Source: JBBRHH01 sp038222915 (GTDB taxonomy: Bacteria > Planctomycetota > Phycisphaerae > Tepidisphaerales > Tepidisphaeraceae). Taken from it: 22,206 nt of DNA. The position numbers and the translations under genes are program-made. The notes beneath the pieces were generated by a model. That model worked only from the letters and a program-made list of their open reading frames with translations, was not told where the DNA came from and did not search any database. Positions 1-5,900 of this stretch are shown here, piece by piece. Location of the stretch: the NCBI GenBank assembly GCA_038222915.1, contig JBBRHH010000026.1, positions 1-22,206 on the forward strand, in the 5' to 3' direction. Numbering within the stretch: the first letter of the stretch is position 1; the number at the start of each line of letters is the position of its first letter.

Positions 1-1
1 G

Positions 2-304
2 AGCGGCATCCCCAAGACGGCGGGATTCTGCCGCAACGTGTTGAAGCGGGAAATGGGCATGTGGTTGTTTGCGCGGGTGGAGGGTCTGGAGCCGACCAAC
101 AACCTGGCCGAGCGGATGCTGCGTGCGGCGGTGATCTGGCGGAAGACCAGCTTCGGGAGCCACAGTCAGGCGGGATGCCGGTTTGTGGAGCGGATGCTGA
201 GCGTGATGAAGACTGTGGAACTGCGTGGCGGGAATGTGCTGGATTACCTCACGGCCGCCATCACCGCAAAACGCGAGCGACGCGACGCGCCGCCGGTTGC
301 GTGA
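2..304 (+). CDS. IS66-family transposase, C-terminal fragment (5' truncated by window edge)
   Basis: The frame is open from the left edge to TGA at 302-304, giving about 100 residues. The translation carries the C-terminal IS66 transposase signature: EPTNNLAERMLR, then VIWRKTSFGS, then a G..F.ERMLSV..T segment and a final LDYL. The E in the EPTNN region is part of the DDE-type catalytic core in this family. The start and most of the protein lie outside the window, so it cannot be judged intact or broken. No accessory IS66 ORF (TnpA or TnpB type) is visible here, as expected from the gene order. Family assignment is confident. Activity is unknown. Confidence 0.9.
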   Translation, partial: SGIPKTAGFCRNVLKREMGMWLFARVEGLEPTNNLAERMLRAAVIWRKTSFGSHSQAGCRFVERMLSVMKTVELRGGNVLDYLTAAITAKRERRDAPPVA

Positions 305-320
305 TTTATCAGGAAATGGA

Positions 321-332
321 CTGAGCGGTTAC
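321..332 (+). mobile_element. Putative right terminal inverted repeat of the IS66 element
   Basis: CTGAGCGGTTAC lies 17 bases after the transposase stop. Its reverse complement, GTAACCGCTCAG, looks like the GTAA-starting termini usual in IS66 elements. The next eight bases, ATCAAAAA at 333-340, would be the target duplication if this is the true end. The left end is outside the window, so the repeat cannot be paired. Confidence 0.45.
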
Positions 333-518
333 ATCAAAAACATCGGCCAGTCCACGCGCAAGGAGGGACACCATGCAACCAGTCACCCACCCGTTCATGC
401 AAGCGGCCAATGCCAGTCGCTCCGAGTTGGCACATCCCGCCCGCACCACATCAACCCAGTCTCCAATCCCCAAACTGAGTTCGTGCCCGTCGTCGTTCCC
501 CTCTCTCCTCCGAGTCCC

Positions 519-553
519 CCTCCAGTTTCAAGTCTCAAATTGCATGTCTCAAG
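519..553 (+). repeat. 7-bp-period array, TYTCMAG type (copy 1)
   Basis: Five contiguous heptamers read CCTCCAG, TTTCAAG, TCTCAAA, TTGCATG, TCTCAAG, followed by CACCC. The first and fourth units are degenerate. The array ends in the same TCTCAAG-CACCC junction as the array at 1081-1115, which marks it as the same family. Confidence 0.65.
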
Positions 554-592
554 CACCCAATCGCTTTGCCTGTCTTGAGCGCAGCCCAGCAA

Positions 593-702
593 GTCGAAAA
601 GGGGAGATTTCGGGGAGAAAACAGGGTGATTTCCAGTCGATCGAGGGAGGAAATGGGGAGAAAAAGGGGAGATCTCAGGGGCGCAAAGGGGGCAATTTGT
701 TC
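593..702 (+). repeat. 11-bp-period array, purine-rich variant, starting GTCGAAA
   Basis: Ten consecutive 11-mers can be read from 593: GTCGAAAAGGG, GAGATTTCGGG, GAGAAAACAGG, GTGATTTCCAG, TCGATCGAGGG, AGGAAATGGGG, AGAAAAAGGGG, AGATCTCAGGG, GCGCAAAGGGG, and a weak tenth. The period is exact with no indel. The opening GTCGAAA and the CAGC just before it are shared with the other three arrays in the window. The unit body has drifted to G-runs alternating with A/T triplets. Confidence 0.7.
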
Positions 703-732
703 CCCGGCCACGCGCCGCAGCCCAAACACAAA

Positions 733-754
733 CATCGGCCAAGCCAACACTTGA
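733..754 (+). repeat. CATCGGCC..ACTTGA box, copy 1
   Basis: The box reads CATCGGCCAAGCC then AACACTTGA. It begins 30 bases after the array ending at 702. It matches the box at 1328-1349 at most positions, and the following TTGAATT..CCT sequence is shared as well. Confidence 0.65.
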
Positions 755-900
755 ATTTCCTACCTCGATTTTCATCCATCGCATACAAGTTCTTCCACGC
801 ACGCTGCACACCGATTCGCCCCTCTCCCGAGCGACCATCCCTCCGTCCTCAGCAATTAAGAGGCAGTGTCGATTGTCCAGCCTTGGGCAAATCGCAGCGA

Positions 901-966
901 GTCGAAAGGTGGTCGGTTAGTAGTCGTTTGCTAGTCGGTCACAGGTCGGTTACTGGTCGGTTTAAA
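901..966 (+). repeat. 11-bp-period array, six units, GTCGGTT type
   Basis: Heptamers start exactly every 11 bases at 901 (GTCGAAA), 912 (GTCGGTT), 923 (GTCGTTT), 934 (GTCGGTC), 945 (GTCGGTT) and 956 (GTCGGTT). The four bases between them vary. CAGCGA precedes the first unit. The array ends at 966 and a CATCGCCC..ACTTGT box follows at 999. Confidence 0.85.
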
Positions 967-998
967 ACGACCAGCCGCCACCCCCGCCTCATCCCAAT

Positions 999-1020
999 CA
1001 TCGCCCAAACAAGCACTTGT
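999..1020 (+). repeat. CATCGCCC..ACTTGT box, copy 2
   Basis: The box reads CATCGCCCAAACAAG then CACTTGT, 32 bases after the array at 901-966. It is nearly identical to the inverted copy at 22178-22199. The preceding CCCAAT is also shared with that copy. Confidence 0.7.
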
Positions 1021-1080
1021 AAAAAGCAACCCGAGCAAAAGCGACATCCAACCCAATTGCGCACACAAAACAGCGTCGTA

Positions 1081-1115
1081 TTTCAAGTTTCCAGTCTCCA
1101 GTTTCCAGTCTCAAG
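1081..1115 (+). repeat. 7-bp-period array, TYTCMAG type (copy 2)
   Basis: Five clean contiguous heptamers: TTTCAAG, TTTCCAG, TCTCCAG, TTTCCAG, TCTCAAG. All fit TYTCMAG. CACCC follows, as after the array at 519-553. Confidence 0.85.
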
Positions 1116-1157
1116 CACCCGACATCCAACAAAATTGCGCGCATTTTCGCGCCCACT

Positions 1158-1186
1158 CAGCACCCAGCACTCAGTCCTCAGCACTC
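1158..1186 (+). repeat. 7-bp-period run, CAGCACY type
   Basis: Four contiguous heptamers, CAGCACC, CAGCACT, CAGTCCT, CAGCACT, plus a final C. The 29-base segment is identical to the reverse complement of 22090-22118. It sits directly before the GTCGAAA that opens the 11-bp array. Confidence 0.8.
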
Positions 1187-1187
1187 T

Positions 1188-1296
1188 GTCGAAACAGGGT
1201 CGTTTCAGGGTCAAAAACGGTCGGTTCTATGTCGGTTCAGGGTCGTTTGAGGGACACTTTAGGGTCGGTTCTATGTCGCTTTGGGGTCGGTTTTTT
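1188..1296 (+). repeat. 11-bp-period array, ten units, GTCGGTT type
   Basis: Units start at 1188, 1199, 1210, 1220, 1231, 1242, 1253, 1264, 1275 and 1286. Every step is 11 except the third unit, which is 10 long. Heptamers are GTCGAAA, GTCGTTT, GTCAAAA, GTCGGTT, GTCGGTT, GTCGTTT, GACACTT, GTCGGTT, GTCGCTT, GTCGGTT. The four-base linkers favour CAGG or CTAT. The consensus is about GTCGKTTCAGG. The array ends 271 bases before the ATG of the downstream gene. Confidence 0.9.
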
Positions 1297-1327
1297 CGCC
1301 AGCAAAAAACTTCACGTTGAAGACAAG

Positions 1328-1349
1328 CATCGGCCGCGCAAACACTTGA
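1328..1349 (+). repeat. CATCGGCC..ACTTGA box, copy 3
   Basis: The box reads CATCGGCCGCGCA then AACACTTGA, 31 bases after the 11-bp array ending at 1296. The following TTGAATTCCT also matches copy 1. Confidence 0.7.
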
Positions 1350-1440
1350 ATTCCTCGCCCACCATTTCCGCCAGCCCATACACATTTGTTGCGCGCATCT
1401 GCGACGCAAAAATCCCTCTGAACTCTGCATTCAAACGCGG

Positions 1441-1489
1441 CCTTCAGTCTCGAGTCTCTTGTTTCAAGTCTCACCTCTCCGGTCTCAAC
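1441..1489 (+). repeat. 7-bp-period array, TYTCMAG type (copy 3)
   Basis: Seven contiguous heptamers: CCTTCAG, TCTCGAG, TCTCTTG, TTTCAAG, TCTCACC, TCTCCGG, TCTCAAC. The TCTC at the head of the unit is the conserved part. It lies just upstream of the candidate promoter of the gene starting at 1568. Confidence 0.75.
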
Positions 1490-1513
1490 CAAAACGCCCA
1501 CCAACCACCTCGG

Positions 1514-1519
1514 TATAGT
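1514..1519 (+). promoter_or_regulatory. Candidate -10 box (TATAGT) for the DUF6797 gene
   Basis: TATAGT lies 48 bases before the ATG at 1568. No convincing -35 is present 16-18 bases upstream, where the last TYTCMAG heptamers end. The same hexamer precedes the tRNA gene. Confidence 0.3.
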
Positions 1520-1567
1520 CAATCGTTCCCGTTCATCACACAACCAGACCTTCGCCGGAGACCCCGA

Positions 1568-4024
1568 ATGCACAACCTGTCTCGCCTCGCCCTCTCCCTC
1601 GCCCTCCCCGCCATGTTCGCTGCCGCGAACATCCCGGCCTTCGCGGCCGACCAGCCCGCAACCCCGGCCAAGAAGAAAGCCGGCCCGCGCTGGCAGAAGA
1701 TGGATTACGGCCCCTTCCTCCAGTACTCCTACGTCACCTCCCCCAACGCCAAATTCGACAACGGCCCCGGCAGCTTCACCGGCGATTCCACCGCCCGCGG
1801 CATCGCCATTAAGCTCACCGAAGACTGGGACGCCGGCATCATCTTCGACGCCGACCTGCTGCGTGTCAGCGCCGCCTGGATTGGCGCTCCCATCAAATGG
1901 CGCGGCCTGATCTTCGACGGCGAACACGGCTGGAACCCCACTCTCCCCGGTACGCCACTCTTCCAAACCCCGCACCTCCCCGGCTGGGCCGACGCCTCCG
2001 GCAGTTTCAACGACCCGCGCCCCGATGACATCAAGCCCCTCCCGCCCGCAGGCCCGCTCCCCAAGGAATCGGCTCACTACAAAGGCCTCTACCGCCACGG
2101 TGCAGACGTCGTCCTCTCCTATTCCGTCGGCACTGCGCAGGTCCTCCAATCCCCGAGCCTCGAAAGCAGCAACGACGTCAAGGCAATCGCGCTGACCTAC
2201 AACATCAGCGCGTCGGCCAAACCGCTGGCCCTCATGCTCGCCGACGGCAATCCCGAAATTCCCGTCCCCGAACCCAAAAAGAAACCCAAAGGTCAGGAAC
2301 CCGACCCGCCGGCCACCAAGCCCTCCAAAATGGAAGGCAAAATCACCGGCCGCACCGCCACCCTCGGCACCGAACACTTCGCCCTTGTCGGCGCACCCGA
2401 AGGCGCCAAGCTCGAGATCAACGCCGACGATCAGCTGGTTCTCCATCTCCCCGAGATCAAGAGCCCGACAAATTTCAAATTGCTTATCGCCAACGGCAAC
2501 GACATCGACGACTCCTTCGCCGCCATTGCCAAAGCATCGGCCAAGCCCGCTGATCTGACTGCCCTCACCAAGGGCGGCCCCACCCTCTGGAAGGAAACCG
2601 TCGAAACCAAAGGCGTCATCGCTCCCGCGCCCGAGAAAAACAAAGAGCCCTACGTGGTCGACAACGTCACCGTCCCCTTTGAAAACCCCTACGACGCCTG
2701 GATGCGCATCGGCGGCTTCGACTTCTTCACCTCCGATCCCACCAAGGCGGCCGTCTCCACCTGGTCCGGCGACGTTTGGATCGTCTCCGGCATCGACGAA
2801 AAACTCGACCACGTCACGTGGAAACGCTTCGCCACCGGCCTCTTCCAACCCCTCGGCCTTAAGATCGTCGATGACACGATCTACGTCGTCGGGCACGACC
2901 AGATCACCCGTCTCAACGACCTCGACAAGGACGGTGAGGCCGACTTCTACGAAAACTTCAACAACGACTGGCAGCTCACCACCGCCTTCCACGCCTTCGC
3001 CTTCGATCTGCAGACCGATCCCCAGGGCAACTTCTACTTCGCCTTCGGCAGCCCGGTCCACGCCGGTGGCGGCGGCTTCCAGAAAATCACCGCCGACCAC
3101 GGCAGCATCATGAAGGTGTCGAAAGATGGATCCAAAATGGAGCACTACGCCAACGGCCTCCGCGCCCCCAACGGCATGTGCGTCGGCCCCGACGGCCAGG
3201 TTACCTGCGGCGACAACGAAGGCAGCTTCGTCCCCACCTCGCCGCTCCACTGGGTCAAGCCTAACATGTTCCTCGGCGTCAGCGACAGCGCTCACGGCTC
3301 CACCGTCGCCCAACCCAAACCGCTCTGCTGGGTCCCCCACAATTCGGTGCGTGGCTCTCACGAAACCATGGACAATTCCTGCGGTGGCCAGGCCTTCGTC
3401 ACCAGCGATGCTTGGGGTCCCTTCAAAGGCGATCTCCTTCACCTCTCCTACGGCACCTCCTCCATCTTTAAGGTGCTGAAGGAAGAAGTGAACGGCCAGG
3501 TTCAGGGCGGCGTCGTAAAAATGCCCATCCACTTCAGTAGCAGCGCCATGCGCGCCCGCTTCAACCCCAAGGACGGCCAGCTCTACGTCACCGGCCTCAA
3601 AGGCTGGCAGACCAACGCCGGCAAAGACGCCGGCTTCGACCGCATTCGCTTCACCGGCGGCGAAGTCCACCTCCCCAAGGAACTCCACGTCACCCAATCC
3701 ACAATCCGCATCACCTTCACCAGCGCGCTGGACACTTCGCTGGCCAACGACGCCGCCAACTTCGCGGCCGAGATGTGGAACTATAAGTGGACCCCCAACT
3801 ACGGCTCCCCCGAAATCTCAGTGGAAGATCCCAAAAAAGTCGGCCATGACACGCTGACGATCAAGTCCGCAAAAACCACCGCGGACGGCAAGACCGTCAT
3901 CCTCGAAGTCGAAGGCCTGAAACCCTGCATGCAGATGAAGATTGATTACAACATCAAAGCCGCCGACGGCGCTCCGGTGCAGTCCAGCATCTTCAACACC
4001 ATCTACGAATTCGGAAAGGATTGA
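1568..4024 (+). CDS. Secreted DUF6797 / beta-propeller protein
   Basis: 818 residues. The start at 1568 is chosen over an in-frame ATG at 1229 because it gives a good signal peptide (residues 1-26, AFA cleavage motif) and has GGAG at 1557-1560, while the upstream extension only translates the repeat array. Residues from about 45 (MDYGPFLQYSYV, then ARGIAIKL and FDADLLRVSAAW) match DUF6797, a domain common in Planctomycetota and Verrucomicrobia. Residues about 375-690 look like a PQQ/glucose-dehydrogenase-type propeller of the planctomycete kind (DLDKDGEADFYENFNNDW, NGMCVGPDGQVTCGDNEG, SSAMRARFNPKDGQLYV). Residues about 700-818 form a probable Ig-like end domain. There is no CXXCH haem motif, although many relatives are fused to cytochrome c. 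Likely extracytoplasmic; the substrate is unknown. Confidence 0.85.
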   Translation: MHNLSRLALSLALPAMFAAANIPAFAADQPATPAKKKAGPRWQKMDYGPFLQYSYVTSPNAKFDNGPGSFTGDSTARGIAIKLTEDWDAGIIFDADLLRVSAAWIGAPIKWRGLIFDGEHGWNPTLPGTPLFQTPHLPGWADASGSFNDPRPDDIKPLPPAGPLPKESAHYKGLYRHGADVVLSYSVGTAQVLQSPSLESSNDVKAIALTYNISASAKPLALMLADGNPEIPVPEPKKKPKGQEPDPPATKPSKMEGKITGRTATLGTEHFALVGAPEGAKLEINADDQLVLHLPEIKSPTNFKLLIANGNDIDDSFAAIAKASAKPADLTALTKGGPTLWKETVETKGVIAPAPEKNKEPYVVDNVTVPFENPYDAWMRIGGFDFFTSDPTKAAVSTWSGDVWIVSGIDEKLDHVTWKRFATGLFQPLGLKIVDDTIYVVGHDQITRLNDLDKDGEADFYENFNNDWQLTTAFHAFAFDLQTDPQGNFYFAFGSPVHAGGGGFQKITADHGSIMKVSKDGSKMEHYANGLRAPNGMCVGPDGQVTCGDNEGSFVPTSPLHWVKPNMFLGVSDSAHGSTVAQPKPLCWVPHNSVRGSHETMDNSCGGQAFVTSDAWGPFKGDLLHLSYGTSSIFKVLKEEVNGQVQGGVVKMPIHFSSSAMRARFNPKDGQLYVTGLKGWQTNAGKDAGFDRIRFTGGEVHLPKELHVTQSTIRITFTSALDTSLANDAANFAAEMWNYKWTPNYGSPEISVEDPKKVGHDTLTIKSAKTTADGKTVILEVEGLKPCMQMKIDYNIKAADGAPVQSSIFNTIYEFGKD

Positions 4025-5482
4025 TCAATGAAGGGGGATATCAATAAACACGAACATGGTCGGATGTGTCTTCAGCGACACACCGATCAGGTCCATCATG
4101 GCGCCGTAACTCAGAGTAGGGGGGGCGTAGATCAGCACGTCCTGCGACCATTTATCGCTGTTCTCCGCCAAAATCTTGTCCATCTCCTTCGCGGTCCGGG
4201 CCGGCCATTTCAATTCACCCTTCCCCCCATTGTCATTGATCTTGTCAGCCGGCAGTATCAACTCGCCGGACGCCTTTCCCTGCACGTCCTGCAAGTGCAA
4301 TTCCCACGGCCGACCCAGCCGTTCCGCCCGCACCTTCAGTTCTGCCTTCGGAAAAAATGCGCGATAATAAAGTTCCCCGTCCGGCGGCGCCTCAATCCGA
4401 ATCCCCTTCGTGTTGTCCATCCCCGCCAGCAGGCGATAAACCTGCTGCACCGATTCCAGCGTCATGTCCTTGTCGATGCGCACTGTGACAAACGGATCCA
4501 GCTTCGCCTCGTTCAGCGAATTGAAAGCCGCGAGCAGATGGGTCAGTTTCTCCCCGTCCATCGCGCTCTTGCCCGCGCTGTCGACCAGCGTGTATTTCGC
4601 CCCCTGCGGGCCCGCGTTCCCAGGTGGCATGCTCACCGTCAACGTCAGATCGCGCACGCGCGACTTCCCATCCTTCGACTCCGGCTCAAAAACAACATCC
4701 ACCGCCTGGCCAGCCCTAAACCGATACTTCGGATTCATCTTCAACGTGCCATACACCAAACCCTTCGCGGCCTGCCGGGGCACGTCCAACACCGAATCAC
4801 GGTCATTGAAATTCGCCGCAATCGCCCCGGCATCCAGCACGTCCGGTGCGTACATCGGCTTGCCCCCATTCACGTCCGCGTCCGGTTTCAACCAGTACGA
4901 CCCCGAGAACACGAACCCATCCTGAGGAAGCGTGTGGTTGGTTCCAGTGTCGATCACAAGATCCTCAGCCCGCGCGGTCCGCTGTTCTCCAGCGCCCTTA
5001 CCCTCGGCTGGCGGCTCCATCCAGCCAAAATGAATCAGGATCCGATCGCCCTTCGGCCAAAACACACTGTGCTCGATATCGACCGGCCGGCCCGGCTTCA
5101 ACCCAATGAATTCCAGTGCCGCCTCAACATCACTGGGCTTGGCAAAAGACTCGCACAGCGCCTCGTACCCTTTTCCGCTCTTGTCAGAAATCAAGAAAAA
5201 TTCCATCGCCTCCTGAGGCAACAACGCAGTTGCTCGCGCCCAGACGTGAACAGTCTTCTCCTTCCGGCTCGCCAGCACCCCCTCGCGCACCAAGACATCC
5301 GCATCATCCTTGAACTTCGCAAGGTTGTCCGTGAACGCCCGATGAGCCGTCAGCGCAGTGGCATTGGCCAGCGCCGTCTGGGTAGTCGGCGTGGCAGGTT
5401 TCTCCGGCTCAAATTGCGCCTGCGCGCACCCGGCAAAGAGCATCAAAACAACAGTGATTTTAGCAATACAAGACCCATGCAT
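4025..5482 (-). CDS. Exported YdjY-like protein with ExbD-like C-terminal part
   Basis: 485 residues. ATG at 5480-5482 (minus strand) is preceded by AGAGGTG at good spacing. The N-terminus is a signal sequence ending LFAGCAQAQ. It could be cut after AQA by signal peptidase I, or at the Cys as an atypical lipoprotein. Residues about 70-140 (EAMEFFLISDKSGKGYEAL, AKPSDVEAALEFIGLKPG) match the YdjY domain of unknown role. The C-terminal region (SQDVLIYAPPTLSYGAMMDL to the end) resembles the periplasmic fold of ExbD/TolR, by pattern only. The gene is convergent with the DUF6797 gene: the two stop codons abut as TGATCA at 4022-4027, with no room for a terminator. Confidence 0.72.
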   Translation of the reverse strand: MHGSCIAKITVVLMLFAGCAQAQFEPEKPATPTTQTALANATALTAHRAFTDNLAKFKDDADVLVREGVLASRKEKTVHVWARATALLPQEAMEFFLISDKSGKGYEALCESFAKPSDVEAALEFIGLKPGRPVDIEHSVFWPKGDRILIHFGWMEPPAEGKGAGEQRTARAEDLVIDTGTNHTLPQDGFVFSGSYWLKPDADVNGGKPMYAPDVLDAGAIAANFNDRDSVLDVPRQAAKGLVYGTLKMNPKYRFRAGQAVDVVFEPESKDGKSRVRDLTLTVSMPPGNAGPQGAKYTLVDSAGKSAMDGEKLTHLLAAFNSLNEAKLDPFVTVRIDKDMTLESVQQVYRLLAGMDNTKGIRIEAPPDGELYYRAFFPKAELKVRAERLGRPWELHLQDVQGKASGELILPADKINDNGGKGELKWPARTAKEMDKILAENSDKWSQDVLIYAPPTLSYGAMMDLIGVSLKTHPTMFVFIDIPLH

Positions 5483-5559
5483 CGTTCACCTCTTGGCCAA
5501 CCCAACGCCAGGCGCACGACAATCATACCGCTATCACTGGAACAGGAAAACAAAAGCCC

Positions 5560-5565
5560 TATAGT
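5560..5565 (+). promoter_or_regulatory. Candidate -10 box (TATAGT) for tRNA-Lys
   Basis: TATAGT lies 18 bases upstream of the first base of the mature tRNA. The -35 region is poor (CTGGAA near 5537). The position is what a tRNA promoter would need, but a six-base match alone is weak evidence. Confidence 0.35.
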
Positions 5566-5583
5566 GTGGCCCGAATTGCGTTC

Positions 5584-5656
<73 letters not shown>

Positions 5657-5759
5657 TTTTAGCATGCACCCCAATCGCCCGGCCCGTCCGTAGCAGCGGC
5701 CAGCGGGCCCTGTTTATTGCCGTTACAGATACCCACACAATCCCTATCAACTACCCAGC

Positions 5760-5787
5760 TTGACAACCTCCGGGTGTGGCACATGAT
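5760..5787 (+). promoter_or_regulatory. Candidate sigma70-type promoter of the EPS locus
   Basis: A perfect TTGACA at 5760-5765 is followed after 16 bases by CATGAT (5782-5787), which matches TATAAT at four of six positions. It lies about 110 bases before the first gene of the locus and has no competing gene nearby. The -10 is weak. Confidence 0.35.
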
Positions 5788-5900
5788 GTGGCCGGAATTG
5801 ATCCATCAGCCTCCTATTCATTCTGCCGATAAAATCGCATGAGGGAATATGTGAGGCATTGCAGGCACGTCGAAGTGTCTGAACACACGGCTAAAGGTTT

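Larger units (their letters stand above)
1119..1310 (+). repeat. 192-bp block repeated in inverted orientation at 21967-22157
   Basis: By eye, this block aligns to the reverse complement of 21967-22157 with one single-base gap and about 25 mismatches, near 87 percent identity. It contains a 29-base segment with no difference (1158-1186) followed by the ten-unit 11-bp array. Even the one short (10-bp) unit sits at the same place in both copies. Both copies lie upstream of a gene and point toward it. Confidence 0.9.
333..1567. other. Long repeat-filled intergenic region without a credible gene
   Basis: About 1.2 kb lies between the IS66 end and the secreted-protein gene. Open frames cross it, but their translations are rich in Ser, Pro, Arg and Gln, resemble no family, and run straight through periodic DNA arrays. 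What it holds is repeats: three 11-bp-period arrays (593-702, 901-966, 1188-1296), three strong copies of a box ending ACTTGA or ACTTGT (733, 999, 1328), a diverged fourth box start at 341-348, and three 7-bp-period arrays (519-553, 1081-1115, 1441-1489). A further 7-bp run lies at 1158-1186. These repeats follow a common order, listed separately below. Confidence 0.75.

Noticed and set aside
901..966. CRISPR array
   Set aside because: Units are 11 bp with seven conserved bases. There are no 23-47-bp repeats with unique spacers and no cas genes.
373..1320. A 315-codon plus-strand ORF with AAGGAGG six bases before its ATG
   Set aside because: The ribosome site is good, but the translation is Ser/Pro/Arg/Gln-rich, resembles no family and runs through two 7-bp arrays and three 11-bp arrays. 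The repeat structure explains the DNA better than a protein does.
1229..1567. N-terminal extension of the DUF6797 gene from ATG 1229
   Set aside because: It translates the repeat array and puts 113 unlikely residues before a clear signal peptide that starts at 1568 with its own ribosome site.
1271..3697. 808-codon minus-strand ORF opposite the DUF6797 gene
   Set aside because: A Gly/Val/Glu/Asp-rich mirror of a GC-rich gene, with no family resemblance. The sense strand has signal peptide and domains.
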